DNA of 64,000 nucleotides from Blastocatellia bacterium (GCA_016713405.1 JADJPF010000010.1:62001-126000), one strand, 5' to 3'; counted from the stretch's first letter, positions 54,601 through 62,956 are shown. Numbers and translations are program-made. Notes: generated from the sequence alone by a model not told the origin.

Positions 54601-55413
54601 AATTATATGGAAACTAGCGGCACTTTAACCTTTGCTCCTGGTTCAGTTAGCCAATCCTTTAATATTCCTATCTTTAATGATCGTCAGCCGGGCCAAGATA
54701 AAATTGTTAATCTTCGTCTCTCTGAAGCTACTAATGGTGCCATTATTAGCGGTGGTACTGCTAGTCTTACCATTATTGAGTCTACTCCTCCTGTTCCTCC
54801 TGCTGTCTTGCAAACTGTTAATAGAGTTGAGTTTGACTCTGTTAATATTGGTGAAATGGCTACACGTACTATTACTATTCGTAATGTTGGAGGTCAAGAT
54901 TTAACCTTTAATAACCCTGATATTAGCGGTAATGATATTACTCTACTTACTCCTCCTCGTACTACTAGACTTACTGCTAATGAATCTACTAGCTTTGAAG
55001 TTCAATTTAGCCCTAAGCCTGGTAGTTTAGGTGATGTTACTGGAAATATAACTATTAGTAGTAATGCAGGTATAACACGAATTCCAGTTACAGCACGTAG
55101 CATAGATATGATTGCCCCTAGTGTTAAGTTTACGGCTCCTATGGGAGGAGAATTACTTAGAGCAGGAGGACAATTAAGAATCCGCTATGATGCAGAAGAT
55201 AATGATGCACTAAGTGATTTTACTGTATCTTTTATTGCAACAACTAGCAGTACTTCTAAATCTATTAACCCAAATGCAACTGGTGCAAGTAGTGGAGATA
55301 TTGGAAGGTTGGATAACACTTTTAGAGAAGTAATCTGGAATATACCGGGTGACTTAAGCTCTTCTACAGTAAGAATAATGATTAGAGAGCAAGAGATAGA
55401 GCAGGAAATATAG
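51619..55413 (+). CDS. giant exported FG-GAP/Calx-beta surface protein, main part (frameshifted)
   Basis: The start is GTG 51619 with AGGGGAAAGC just upstream, and a signal peptide follows (FLVIFLIFFIISIQKISA). Fourteen VCBS/FG-GAP repeats (about 55-740) each carry a calcium-loop motif such as DFNNDGITDL or DLNKDGNLDL. Then come a putative-Ig domain (about 750-835), two Calx-beta domains (about 838-945 and 952-1062; SGVDYVNSAGTITF, AGSNYMETSGTLTF) and a HYDIN/ASPM-like beta domain (about 1070-1165). The frame ends at 55413 in charged residues unlike the rest; the protein continues in the next frame from 55389. It is likely a calcium-bound surface or adhesin-type protein. Confidence 0.88.
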   Translation: MILETNKKYFLVIFLIFFIISIQKISANRLNHQNIDIQPLATSSSNNPNFGPPTNISIGTNPFSVSKGDFNNDGITDLVTPNFNANNISIFIGNSSGTFNTPTNLPTGASPRQVTIGDFNSDGLEDLVVVNRNSTFVSFFQGSPSVPGVFTGPTNIATNAAGISIDSADFNLDGNRDLVVATIAGSVSVFMGNGLGSFSLTPTIFTPLAQPNFVIFADVNNDLKLDIVTSSRAGSVSALLGNGTGGLIGPALNTLTGLDSATVTVGDLNQDGKTDLVTANLTNASSSILIGDGTGNFTVTNITTGANPTQVAIADLNLDGKQDLAITNSIPNTVSVFAGNGNGTFAAAVNFSVGTTPNSIITDDINKDGKVDLIVSNQNSNNLSLLSNITSVVVAALQFTTTNFPAGVSPFFGELADFNKDGNLDIVVANSDSSNVVNSISILLGTSTGFGPATSFPVAGSAVNGVTAGDFNKDGNLDVAVAARFSNNVAVLFGDGTGSFGASTSFFSGAGPREISSADLNKDGNLDLVVPNIFDNTISVLINNSMGSFASPLTLPTQNNPNFVAINDLNKDGNLDLVASNENSASISVFLADGKGSFGRAASFAVGTTPGHVILRDINSDGNVDAITANFSGTVSVLLGNGLGSFAPTIDFPAGSSPGESVLTDINNDGKLDLLVPNQLTSTVTILLGDGLGNFTLTSSVSVGTGPLEVFAADFNFDGCVDFVTANTGGANITLALQTGCPSISILPAALPNLTFNINYSQQLTATPTGSYAFSLVSGNLPIGLSLSRTGLISGIATSQGTFTFTVQAIDNNQCTGRRTYTLTVGANTGAGRIGFSVNSFTVTEGSIATITVVRTNGGVGTVSVNYSTVNGTARSGVDYVNSAGTITFGNGDMSPKTFTVQTLPDNVSESNKTILLSLGNPTGGAELNLTTATLNVIEKDAPRPGRFAFSQTAYSVNETGGAVTINVNRLDGGNISASVNFSTSAGANARAGSNYMETSGTLTFAPGSVSQSFNIPIFNDRQPGQDKIVNLRLSEATNGAIISGGTASLTIIESTPPVPPAVLQTVNRVEFDSVNIGEMATRTITIRNVGGQDLTFNNPDISGNDITLLTPPRTTRLTANESTSFEVQFSPKPGSLGDVTGNITISSNAGITRIPVTARSIDMIAPSVKFTAPMGGELLRAGGQLRIRYDAEDNDALSDFTVSFIATTSSTSKSINPNATGASSGDIGRLDNTFREVIWNIPGDLSSSTVRIMIREQEIEQEI

Positions 55414-55913
55414 TAAATGTAGGAAGTGGACAATTTAGCGTACAACGACCAAGTACACCAACCCCAGTGCTACAAACAATAGTAAGATTTACCCCAGTTC
55501 CAGATGGAGTAATAGCTCCACCAATGAATGTAACAGCAGATGCAACAGAGATTAAAGATGGGACAATAACAAGACCACCAGACCCAGTATTGCTTGTAAA
55601 TGTTACATTTGACCCACCACCAGTTAATCAACTTTTACCACCTCAAAATGTGAGGGTAAAAGCAGGAGAGTTAACAACAAATGGAATAGGTCAAATAGCA
55701 AATATAAAGCGTGGAATAATGCCAAAAGCAGAAGGGGATTTAGTATTAGCAGGATTTAATGTTTATAGAGTACCACAACCAGAAGATGGAACAATGCCAA
55801 ATGTAGATTTAATAGTAGATCCTGAAAATTTAGTAGCAACATTGCCAGCAGATGCAACAGGATTTATGGATATGGTACAACAGGAGAAAGTAATAATTTT
55901 AGTTACAGCGTAA
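55389..55913 (+). CDS. FG-GAP/Calx-beta protein, second part after a frameshift
   Basis: Its frame continues the main part as ARDRAGNIVNVGSGQFSVQ; a shift at the repeated AGAGAG (55384-55389) separates them. It contains proline-rich beta strands, the segment NVTADATEIKDG and the first GFNVYR..QPEDG repeat unit with PENLVATLPADATG. It stops at 55913 because of a missing base near 55872, and the following part reads on in the third frame. The isolated ATG at 55467 is internal. Confidence 0.75.
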   Translation, partial: ARDRAGNIVNVGSGQFSVQRPSTPTPVLQTIVRFTPVPDGVIAPPMNVTADATEIKDGTITRPPDPVLLVNVTFDPPPVNQLLPPQNVRVKAGELTTNGIGQIANIKRGIMPKAEGDLVLAGFNVYRVPQPEDGTMPNVDLIVDPENLVATLPADATGFMDMVQQEKVIILVTA

Positions 55914-56824
55914 CAAGTTTCTTTGGAAATGGACAAATGAGCGGAGGCTCTCAACCAATGGGGACAAACTTACCAGTAATTAAAAACCCAATATTTACAA
56001 CAGGAACGGTATTTTTAGAGGCAGCAGGCTCATTTATAAAACCAGGAGCAATGTTAATAATAAATGATACTGACACATTTGTACTGCAATTTGATAATGA
56101 GGCAACACGCTTTACAGTACCTAAAAAACAAAGAAGTAATGGAAGAAGTTTAACAATAAAGAGAATAATAACAAAAACAGCGATAGTTAAACTAATAGTT
56201 AAAAATACAGATGGAAATACATCTGTAGGGGTAATGTTTAATAGAAAAGGTATAGTACAAAGTAGGAAAGCAGATAGAAGTGATGATAGGCAAATAAAGC
56301 CACAAGCAGACACTCCAATGTTAGTAGGGTATAATATCTATAGAACATTACAACCAACAGATGGAAGAATGTTAAGCCCAGAAGAGATAATAAAGCCAGA
56401 AAACTTGGTTGGATCAATACCAGGAAATATGAATAGCTTTACAGATACACCATCAACAGGACAAGGAGGAAACTTTAGCTATAGTGTAACAAGCTTCTTT
56501 GGAAACGGGCAAATGAGCGGAGGTTCACAGCCAGCAAATACAGATTTACCAATAATAAAAAGCCCAAGATTTGATGGAAAGTTATTCTTTATAGATGCAG
56601 CCGGTTCATTTATCAAACCAAAAGCAACTTTAATCATTAACGATACAGAAAGCTATCCTTTAGAGTTTGACACAGAAGCTACACGTTTTACTACTAATGA
56701 TAAAAAGGGTGATCCTTCTAATCTAGCTATTGATAAGTTTATCAAGAAGGGTGACACTGTTCGTCTTATTGTTAGAAATCCTGATAGTAAAATTTCTGTT
56801 GGCGTTACTTTTACTAGAAGGTAA
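55874..56824 (+). CDS. FG-GAP/Calx-beta protein, C-terminal repeats
   Basis: It continues the gene as GTTGESNNFSYSVTSFF. It holds two copies of a roughly 170-residue unit. Each copy carries FSYSVTSFFGNGQMSGGSQP, then LPVIKNP or LPIIKSP, an AAGSFIKP stretch and LIINDT; the second also has GYNIYRTLQPTDGRM ahead of it. The gene ends at 56824 in FTRR without a sorting signal that I recognise. With all three parts the protein is about 1,735 residues. Codon choice changes abruptly within this part (A-ending before about 56640, T/C-ending after). Confidence 0.75.
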   Translation, partial: GTTGESNNFSYSVTSFFGNGQMSGGSQPMGTNLPVIKNPIFTTGTVFLEAAGSFIKPGAMLIINDTDTFVLQFDNEATRFTVPKKQRSNGRSLTIKRIITKTAIVKLIVKNTDGNTSVGVMFNRKGIVQSRKADRSDDRQIKPQADTPMLVGYNIYRTLQPTDGRMLSPEEIIKPENLVGSIPGNMNSFTDTPSTGQGGNFSYSVTSFFGNGQMSGGSQPANTDLPIIKSPRFDGKLFFIDAAGSFIKPKATLIINDTESYPLEFDTEATRFTTNDKKGDPSNLAIDKFIKKGDTVRLIVRNPDSKISVGVTFTRR

Positions 56825-56953
56825 GAAAACTTTTTGTTGTAGAAGCTATAGCACAATATACCACTGTGGTTGATAATGCTTTTGTATTATTAATTTTTGT
56901 AATAATTATTCACTACAGCTAGACATACAGTTGTACTTACAAAAAACTGATTT

Positions 56954-56993
56954 AAAAAATTAGGTGCAGGATTAATCTTGTACCTGATTTTTT
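56954..56993. terminator. bidirectional terminator between convergent genes
   Basis: AAAAAATTAGGTGCA and TGTACCTGATTTTTT form a stem with one bulge or mismatch and a 10-base loop. The position between the FG-GAP gene end (56824, plus) and the hydrolase end (57024, minus) suits both. Downstream TTTAGATA occurs three times in tandem (about 57000-57025). Confidence 0.8.
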
Positions 56994-57023
56994 CGATTGT
57001 TTAGATATTTAGATATTTAGATA

Positions 57024-57533
57024 TTAGTTTAGATTTTGTAGTAAAAAGTTACATTGTTTATTAACTGCATCCAGAAAATGTTCCCCATGATAAATATCAA
57101 AATGTCCAAAAGGATATTTAATTAAAGTTGCGTTGGGCATATTACCTGCTGTTTTTGCTACAGCACTAGCAGGGATAAGAGAGTCTTTTTCTGCTGACAT
57201 TACTAATGCAGGACAAGTAACTTTTTTGGCAAATTTTATAGGGTTATAAGTGGCAAAAATTAACATTATTCGTGCTGGACACTGGTTTTGCCAAGCAGAA
57301 TTTTTGGAAACAATTTCACCATATTTTATAGAATCTATTGTATTTAATACTGCAAATTCTGATGGAGAACTATATATTTTTACATAATGTGGATCACGGC
57401 CTAGAAGGGTAGAAAATAAATCCAGTAAACCATGCCAAGTAGCTTTAATTAAATAACTTATTCCTAAAAGTTTTGCTGTGGCTAATGAATTTACATGAGG
57501 AACTTGAGAAACAATTGCTTTAACATCGGGATT
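57024..57533 (-). CDS. alpha/beta hydrolase, C-terminal part after a frameshift
   Basis: It continues the N-terminal frame (NPDVKAIVSQVPHVNS) after a five-A run (57532-57536) that has probably lost one A. It carries lid and cap residues and the rest of the catalytic set: the acid in MSAEKDSLIP and the histidine in YPFGHFDIYHGEHF. The whole gene is 57024-57916, about 297 residues. It ends the serS-to-hydrolase run of genes. Confidence 0.82.
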   Translation of the reverse strand, partial: NPDVKAIVSQVPHVNSLATAKLLGISYLIKATWHGLLDLFSTLLGRDPHYVKIYSSPSEFAVLNTIDSIKYGEIVSKNSAWQNQCPARIMLIFATYNPIKFAKKVTCPALVMSAEKDSLIPASAVAKTAGNMPNATLIKYPFGHFDIYHGEHFLDAVNKQCNFLLQNLN

Positions 57534-57916
57534 TTTGCAGCAGTAACTATCACATGACCACCACTATAAGAACTTCCCCAAAGAGCAATTTTTTTATTGT
57601 TAATATTAGTTAATGTTTTGACATGTGTTAAAGCTGCTTGCCAGTCTTGTAGATGATGATAAGGATTAACATAATTTCTAGGGATTCCATCACTATCACC
57701 AAAACAGCGATAATCAAATAGATAAACAGCTAGTCCATTTTTAGCAAAATGTTCAGCAAAGTTTGGCAAAACAAAGTTTCTTTCTGCTCCAAAACCATGT
57801 GCCATTATTACAATAGAAGGGTTTTCTATTCCTAGAGGTAAATATAAGTCAGCGCGACATTTTAAGCCTTGGCTAGGAAATTCTGAAGGACTAACGGTAA
57901 ACTGGTAATTGTTCAT
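57491..57916 (-). CDS. alpha/beta hydrolase, N-terminal part (frameshifted)
   Basis: The start is ATG 57916, 18 bases after the RidA stop. It shows MAHGFGAERN, YLFDYRCFGDSDG (DLRGHG-type strand), and nucleophile elbow LWGSSYSGGHV. No signal peptide is present. The family includes peptidases of the DLH/X-Pro type and carboxylesterases; the substrate is unknown. The stop at 57491 follows a spurious frame (MLKQLFLKFLM) beyond the A-run. It is likely functional if the missing base is an assembly error. Confidence 0.85.
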   Translation of the reverse strand: MNNYQFTVSPSEFPSQGLKCRADLYLPLGIENPSIVIMAHGFGAERNFVLPNFAEHFAKNGLAVYLFDYRCFGDSDGIPRNYVNPYHHLQDWQAALTHVKTLTNINNKKIALWGSSYSGGHVIVTAAKIPMLKQLFLKFLM

Positions 57917-57934
57917 AAAAATTTTTAAGAAGTT

Positions 57935-58333
57935 TTACTCATCTTTATTAATAAAAGCTTCAGCCTCAATTTCTACAAGCATTTCAGACATTATTAATTT
58001 GCTAATTTCAATCATTGATGTAGCAGGGCGAATATCTCTAAAAAACTCTCCATGCGCACGTCCAACATTTTCCCAATCTGCTTCAATATTAGTTACATAA
58101 ATGCGTGTTCGTACTACATCTTTTAATCTTGTACCAGCACGATTAAGGGCTTTTTCAATATTTTTTAAGGTTTGGATTGTTTGTAAATAAGCATCACCAA
58201 TTCCAACAAGTTCACCATTTTCATCAGTTGCAGTTGTGCCAGAAACCCAAACTTGATTACCAAAGCGTACAGCACGGGAATAACCAACAAGTGGTTCCCA
58301 TTTTGTTTGAGTAGAAAAGTTTTCTCGTTTCAT
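57935..58333 (-). CDS. RidA-family protein
   Basis: The product has 132 residues. YjgF/RidA proteins hydrolyse reactive enamines or imines from amino-acid metabolism. The family stretches WVSGTTATDENGELVGIGD, RTRIYVTNI and the C-terminal EIEAEAFI are visible. The usual active-site arginine fits in RTRIYVTN. It lies 4 bases after the sterol-desaturase-like gene and 18 before the hydrolase gene. Confidence 0.9.
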   Translation of the reverse strand: MKRENFSTQTKWEPLVGYSRAVRFGNQVWVSGTTATDENGELVGIGDAYLQTIQTLKNIEKALNRAGTRLKDVVRTRIYVTNIEADWENVGRAHGEFFRDIRPATSMIEISKLIMSEMLVEIEAEAFINKDE

Positions 58334-58337
58334 AAAA

Positions 58338-59105
58338 TTACCTTTTTAAGTTTTTTTCTAAATATTCTTGATAGCTTGGTGAGCGAGTCCCAAAAATCCT
58401 ATCTAAATAACCAGTAAAACCAGAATAATTTCCTTGGAATTTTGCATGATGAAAATCATGATAGCTACTTCCTTCATAAAATGGAAAAAGCCTGGATGGA
58501 TTCCAAGGAAAGTCATATCCACAATGACCTTCTGCTGCTATCCATTGGCGAAATAACACCCAAATCCAAATTGTTACTACGTGAGAACCTAGCAGTATTG
58601 GCCCTAATAATACATTACTTACTGTGATTAAAAATTCTATTGGGTGCATATAATGCGCGGAAATTGCCCAAGGAACAATAATTCGATGATGTAGAGAGTG
58701 AACAGAATGATAAAAATATTTTGAGTGCATTGCCCGATGAAACCAATAATAAATAAAATCATCTAAGTAGACAAAAAATATTACTTGCCCTATTACTATA
58801 TACCATTTAGGTATTATTCCAATATGAATTGCCGAATATCTTAACAAAGGCCAAGTAAGAATTACTCCAATCAAGGCTAATGTACTATTTAATAATGAGT
58901 ATTTTATAGATGGAAGTATAAATTTTGTTGTACCTTGGCGCGATTGTATACGGTATTTTTCTGCCCATTTAGGTTGTTTCCAAGCAATGTAAGTTAGTGG
59001 AGCAGCAAATAAAATAAAACCTATTGCACCTATCACCCAAGTTGCTAAAGCAAATAAAAGGAATCTTTCATCTTTATAAATAGATACTAACTCGGTTAAA
59101 TTCAT
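58338..59105 (-). CDS. sterol desaturase/fatty acid hydroxylase family protein
   Basis: The product has 255 residues with four or more membrane segments (for example FALATWVIGAIGFILF, YIVIGQVIFFVYL). The histidine clusters for a diiron site are HRAMH, HSLHHR and HDFHH. This family hydroxylates or desaturates lipids, sterols or carotenoids. The substrate is unknown. The gene is nine bases after the LRR gene and four before RidA, so it is in the same unit. Confidence 0.9.
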   Translation of the reverse strand: MNLTELVSIYKDERFLLFALATWVIGAIGFILFAAPLTYIAWKQPKWAEKYRIQSRQGTTKFILPSIKYSLLNSTLALIGVILTWPLLRYSAIHIGIIPKWYIVIGQVIFFVYLDDFIYYWFHRAMHSKYFYHSVHSLHHRIIVPWAISAHYMHPIEFLITVSNVLLGPILLGSHVVTIWIWVLFRQWIAAEGHCGYDFPWNPSRLFPFYEGSSYHDFHHAKFQGNYSGFTGYLDRIFGTRSPSYQEYLEKNLKR

Positions 59106-59114
59106 AATAAATTT

Positions 59115-59819
59115 TTATAAATTCTTGTTTTTCTGGATGTTTCTTTTAGCCTTGGAAATTTCTAAATTTACTATTTTAGGCCATTTGCTAGACTTAAAAG
59201 TTAATTTTGTTAGTCCAGTGTCACTTAAATTTACATGCTCTAAATTAACTAGCTTTTTGATACTTGCTGGTAATTTAGCTAATTTATGATTATTGCTTAA
59301 GTTTAAGTAAACTAAATTGGTTAAATTTCCAATTTCTAAAGGTAATTGTTCTAGTGCATTACTAGGTGCTTGTAAATCAACTAAATTAAACAGTTTACAT
59401 AATGAGTCAGGAAAGTTTGTAAAATATTCACAATATGAAATGTCTAGTTTTTCTAAATTAGCTAAATTTTTAATCTCATTTGGTAAAGTATTTATAGAAG
59501 TATTATCAATATATAGTTCTGTAAGGTTAACTAAATTGCCAATTTCACTTGGCAATTCTTTGATAGGAAATCCTGATATAGATAATTTGGTAAGGTTAGT
59601 CAACTGTCCAATTTCACTTGGGAAAATACTTAAATTATTCTCATAGCCTGTTTTTTTATTCCAATCCCAATAATACTTACCATTTAAAAATAACTCTTTT
59701 AAGTGGGTTAATTGTTTAATTTCTGTCAAAGAATCTACTTCTAATTCACTTAAATATAAACCAGGTTCTTGGCTTTTAATAGATTCTTTAATAGTATTTA
59801 AAAATTGTTCTTTATTCAT
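59115..59819 (-). CDS. leucine-rich-repeat protein
   Basis: The product has 234 residues made of about seven or eight LRRs of the L-x-x-L-x-L-x-x-N/S-x-L-x-x-L-P type, such as LVNLTELYIDNTSINTLP and LTNLVYLNLSNNHKLAKLP. There is no signal peptide, so it is probably cytosolic and acts as a binding protein. It is the third gene after serS in this run. Confidence 0.85.
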   Translation of the reverse strand: MNKEQFLNTIKESIKSQEPGLYLSELEVDSLTEIKQLTHLKELFLNGKYYWDWNKKTGYENNLSIFPSEIGQLTNLTKLSISGFPIKELPSEIGNLVNLTELYIDNTSINTLPNEIKNLANLEKLDISYCEYFTNFPDSLCKLFNLVDLQAPSNALEQLPLEIGNLTNLVYLNLSNNHKLAKLPASIKKLVNLEHVNLSDTGLTKLTFKSSKWPKIVNLEISKAKRNIQKNKNL

Positions 59820-59878
59820 AATTTTGATAGTTTTTAGAGAGATATTTGATTTTAAGACAAACGATTTTTTAAGTATTG

Positions 59879-60559
59879 TTAACGTATATTTTCAGGAAAT
59901 TTTTCTATTGCATAACGAAGCATCGTTCTAGGCATAATTTTATAATGAATAGCTAAAAAATCTTCTTCAACTTTTAAGTTTTTCTTTCCTACTTCACGTA
60001 ACATCCAACCTACAGCTTTATGGATTAAATCTTCTTTATCTTTAAGCAGTATTTCAGAGATTTTTAATGTGTCGGTAAAGTCATTATTTTTAATAAAATA
60101 ATGTGTGGCAATTATTGAAATTCTACGCTCCCAAAGACTATCTGACTTAGCTAGCTGGTAAAGTATATCTTTATTTTTGTTTGCTAGAAATTTTCCTACA
60201 ATATGTGAAGCTGAAACATCAACTAAATCCCAATTATTGATAAAATTAGTGTTATTTAAGTATAAGTTATAGATTTCTTTTTGAAGTATTTCATTAGCTT
60301 TTTGAAAAATTAATACCAAAATAAACAATGCTAATGCTCGTTCTTCATGAAAGTTTGATTTTAGTAATTCTACTATTTCTACAAGCTCAATACTTTTATA
60401 TTCTTTAGCTAATTGCCTTAACTGTGGGACTCGAATACCAAGAAAAATATCTCCAGCCCCATATTGACCAGGTGCAGTCTTAAAAAATTTTTGTGCAAAT
60501 TTAGCATCTTCTTTATTTGCTAAAGCTTGTAATTTATTTCTAATTTCTGTAACTTTCAT
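59879..60559 (-). CDS. AlkD-like DNA alkylation repair protein
   Basis: The product has 226 residues. AlkD-family HEAT-repeat glycosylases remove N3- and N7-alkylpurines. Seen: GIRVPQLRQLAKEY, the INNWDLVDVSASHI motif, LWERRISIIAT, DLIHKAVGWMLREVGK and PRTMLRYAIEKFP at the end, all characteristic of the family. It starts six bases after the methyltransferase stop. Confidence 0.92.
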   Translation of the reverse strand: MKVTEIRNKLQALANKEDAKFAQKFFKTAPGQYGAGDIFLGIRVPQLRQLAKEYKSIELVEIVELLKSNFHEERALALFILVLIFQKANEILQKEIYNLYLNNTNFINNWDLVDVSASHIVGKFLANKNKDILYQLAKSDSLWERRISIIATHYFIKNNDFTDTLKISEILLKDKEDLIHKAVGWMLREVGKKNLKVEEDFLAIHYKIMPRTMLRYAIEKFPENIR

Positions 60560-60565
60560 TGTTTA

Positions 60566-61405
60566 TTATTTTTCTAGTTTTTGTGCTTCTAAATAAAGCA
60601 TTGGTACAGACATTTTTAATTCATTAAATTTAATAACTATTTTATCTAATTCTTTTTCTAATTGGCTAAATATTTCTTCTCTATCTTCAACTTTAACAAT
60701 AGATTTCCAACCACCTAAAAACCCTACTTTAACTAAAGAATGGTTAAATAAAGCATTGGCGTTACTGTATCTGATAATAAACTTATCTTCAATAGTGCTA
60801 TTTATCATAAACCCTGTTGATTCAAGTAGTTGGCTAAATAACTCTTTTGAACCTCGATGAGTTTCATTAGTTTTTAGGTTTTCTAAATAAGAGGAATCTC
60901 CAAATTTTTCTAATATTTCCCTAAAAACATGGTAAAACTCTTGAAAATGGCCTATTACATTAGTTGTTAAAGCAATTTTTCCATTTGGTTTTAAGACTCG
61001 GTGACATTCTGATAATACTTTGTTTACATTGGAAAAATTATTAATTCCTAAATTTATAGTAATTAAATTAAATTCTTCGCTTGAAAAAGGCAAATTTTCT
61101 GCATTAGCTTCTAAGATTGTTATATTTGGCAATTGCAAAATATTTTGTTTTTGCCTTGCTCGTTCTAGTCCTGCTGTCCAAATATCTACTCCAATAACCT
61201 GACAACTACTTCCAAACCTTTGTGCAAGCTCAAAAAGAGGGAATCCATTACCACAAGCTAAGTCTAAAATTTTTATATTTCTCTCAATTGTTAAATTATT
61301 AAATAGTAATATACCAAATTGAGCCGACCAAAAAGACAATTCATCAAAGCTAGAAGCAACATTTATGTCTTCAAGGTTATATGAGTCTGATAAATAACGA
61401 GTCAT
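60566..61405 (-). CDS. class I SAM-dependent methyltransferase
   Basis: The product has 279 residues. Motif I is LDLACGNGFPLFELA, the acidic residue is in VIGVDIWT, motif II is EANAENLPF and motif III follows as ECHRVLKPNGKIALTT. This is a methyltransf_11/25-like small-molecule enzyme; the substrate is unknown. It is six bases upstream of AlkD. Confidence 0.9.
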   Translation of the reverse strand: MTRYLSDSYNLEDINVASSFDELSFWSAQFGILLFNNLTIERNIKILDLACGNGFPLFELAQRFGSSCQVIGVDIWTAGLERARQKQNILQLPNITILEANAENLPFSSEEFNLITINLGINNFSNVNKVLSECHRVLKPNGKIALTTNVIGHFQEFYHVFREILEKFGDSSYLENLKTNETHRGSKELFSQLLESTGFMINSTIEDKFIIRYSNANALFNHSLVKVGFLGGWKSIVKVEDREEIFSQLEKELDKIVIKFNELKMSVPMLYLEAQKLEK

Positions 61406-61419
61406 AATTTTGTTTTAGG

Positions 61420-61454
61420 TTAACTTTCCTGGGTGTTAATTCCAGGAAAGTTAA
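61420..61454 (-). terminator. hairpin after serS
   Basis: TTAACTTTCCTGG (61420) and CCAGGAAAGTTAA (61442) form a 13-pair stem with a 9-base loop 10 bases after the serS stop. There is no strong T-run, so it may only attenuate transcription into the methyltransferase gene. Confidence 0.6.
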
Positions 61455-61463
61455 ATAATTGAT

Positions 61464-62747
61464 TTATTGTGGTTGAATTTTTTCTAAACCATCTAAATAA
61501 GGACGAAGAGCTTTAGGAATTGTAATGCTTCCATCAGCTTCTTGATAGTTTTCTAAAATTGCTAGCCAAGTTCGTCCAACTGCAATACCAGAGCCATTTA
61601 ATGTATGAACTGGCTCTGGTTTAGCTCCTGGTGAGCGACGAAAACGAATTTGAGCGCGTCTAGCTTGGAAAGCATCACAATTAGAACAAGAAGAAATTTC
61701 TCGGTAAGTATTTTGACTAGGCAACCAAACTTCTAAATCATAGGTTTTTGCAGAAGAAAATCCCATATCGCCACTTGATAGTAAGACTACTCTATAAGGA
61801 AGTTCTAATCTTTGTAAAATGGTTTCAGCATTAGCTGTTAATGTTTCTAAGTCCTGATAAGATTGGTCAGGATGTGAAATTTTTACTAGCTCAACTTTAT
61901 CAAATTGATGTTGGCGGATAAGACCGCGAACATCTCGCCCATAACTACCTGCTTCAGAACGAAAACAAGGTGTGTAGGCTGTTAAGTTGATGGGCAAGTT
62001 TTCAGCTTCTAAAATTTCATCTCGATAAATATTAGTTAATGGTACTTCTGCTGTAGGAATTAACCAATAATCGCTTTTTTCTAACTTAAAAAGATCATCT
62101 GCAAACTTAGGTAATTGTCCAGTGCCTTGCAATGTCGCGCTGTTAACAATAAAAGGTGGTAGAACTTCTTGATAGCCATGTTCTTTGGTATGAATATCAA
62201 GCATAAAATTAATTAATGCCCGTTCTAGTCTTGCTCCTAAGCCACGTAAAATAGAAAAACGCGCTCCAGAAATTTTACTAGCCCGTTCTAGGTCTAAAAT
62301 TCCTAAATTAATTCCTAAATCAATGTGATCTTTAACAGGAAAATCAAATTCTCGTGCTTTTCCTATACGTCTGACTTCTAAATTAGCACTTTCATCTTTG
62401 CCAATAGGTACAGATTCATGAGGAAGGTTAGGAATGGTTAGTAGCATTTCTGCTAACTTAATTTCGCTATCACTAATAATTTGCTCTAATTCTTTAATCC
62501 TTACTTTAGCTGTAGCTACTTCTTGTTGTTTTGGTGCTGCTTCTTCCTTTTGTTTGGCTTTCATTAAAGCACCAATTTCTTCACTTAAACGATTACATTT
62601 TGCTTTTAATTGATCACGTTCTGTAATAGAAGCACGGCGGGTTTGATCTAATTCTTCAAATGGTTCTAATGAAAGGTTGCTATTACGAGAAGCTAAAGAG
62701 TTTTTAACAGTTTCTAAGTTGTTACGTACAAATTCAACACTTAACAT
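61464..62747 (-). CDS. serS: seryl-tRNA synthetase
   Basis: Charges tRNA-Ser with serine. The 427-residue length is normal. The N-terminal coiled-coil arm (about 30-105) precedes the class II core: motif 2 (TAEVPLTNIYRDE, FRSEAGSYGRDVRGLIRQHQ) and motif 3 (NGSGIAVGRTWLAILENYQ). The start at 62747 has GGAGA eight bases upstream. I see no T-box leader. Confidence 0.97.
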   Translation of the reverse strand: MLSVEFVRNNLETVKNSLASRNSNLSLEPFEELDQTRRASITERDQLKAKCNRLSEEIGALMKAKQKEEAAPKQQEVATAKVRIKELEQIISDSEIKLAEMLLTIPNLPHESVPIGKDESANLEVRRIGKAREFDFPVKDHIDLGINLGILDLERASKISGARFSILRGLGARLERALINFMLDIHTKEHGYQEVLPPFIVNSATLQGTGQLPKFADDLFKLEKSDYWLIPTAEVPLTNIYRDEILEAENLPINLTAYTPCFRSEAGSYGRDVRGLIRQHQFDKVELVKISHPDQSYQDLETLTANAETILQRLELPYRVVLLSSGDMGFSSAKTYDLEVWLPSQNTYREISSCSNCDAFQARRAQIRFRRSPGAKPEPVHTLNGSGIAVGRTWLAILENYQEADGSITIPKALRPYLDGLEKIQPQ

Positions 62748-62911
62748 GATTTGTCTCCAGATAAGGCACTAAAGGCACTGATTTTAACTTGTAGATTTTT
62801 ATAAAGTTAGCTGTGTTAAGGTATTTTTGTCAAATCGCTTCAACCAATAGACAAACAAAGACTCAAAAAATTTTTAACCCTTGGGGAATTTTTAAATATT
62901 TAATGGATTTT

Positions 62912-62938
62912 ACTTTGATAAGTACAAAGTATACTTAT
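62912..62938. promoter_or_regulatory. overlapping inverted repeats upstream of the propeller gene
   Basis: Two overlapping dyads are present: ACTTTG (62912) with CAAAGT (62925), and ATAAGTA (62918) with TACTTAT (62932). They overlap the region 20-45 bases before the start of the propeller gene, where an operator or switching hairpins could act. Evidence is sequence symmetry only. Confidence 0.3.
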
Positions 62939-62956
62939 TGAGGAGAAGTTTTATAT

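Noticed and set aside
43047..57916. Programmed ribosomal frameshifting as cause of the broken genes
   Set aside because: Many unrelated genes are affected at ordinary A, T or C runs without stimulatory structures, which fits sequencing error better.
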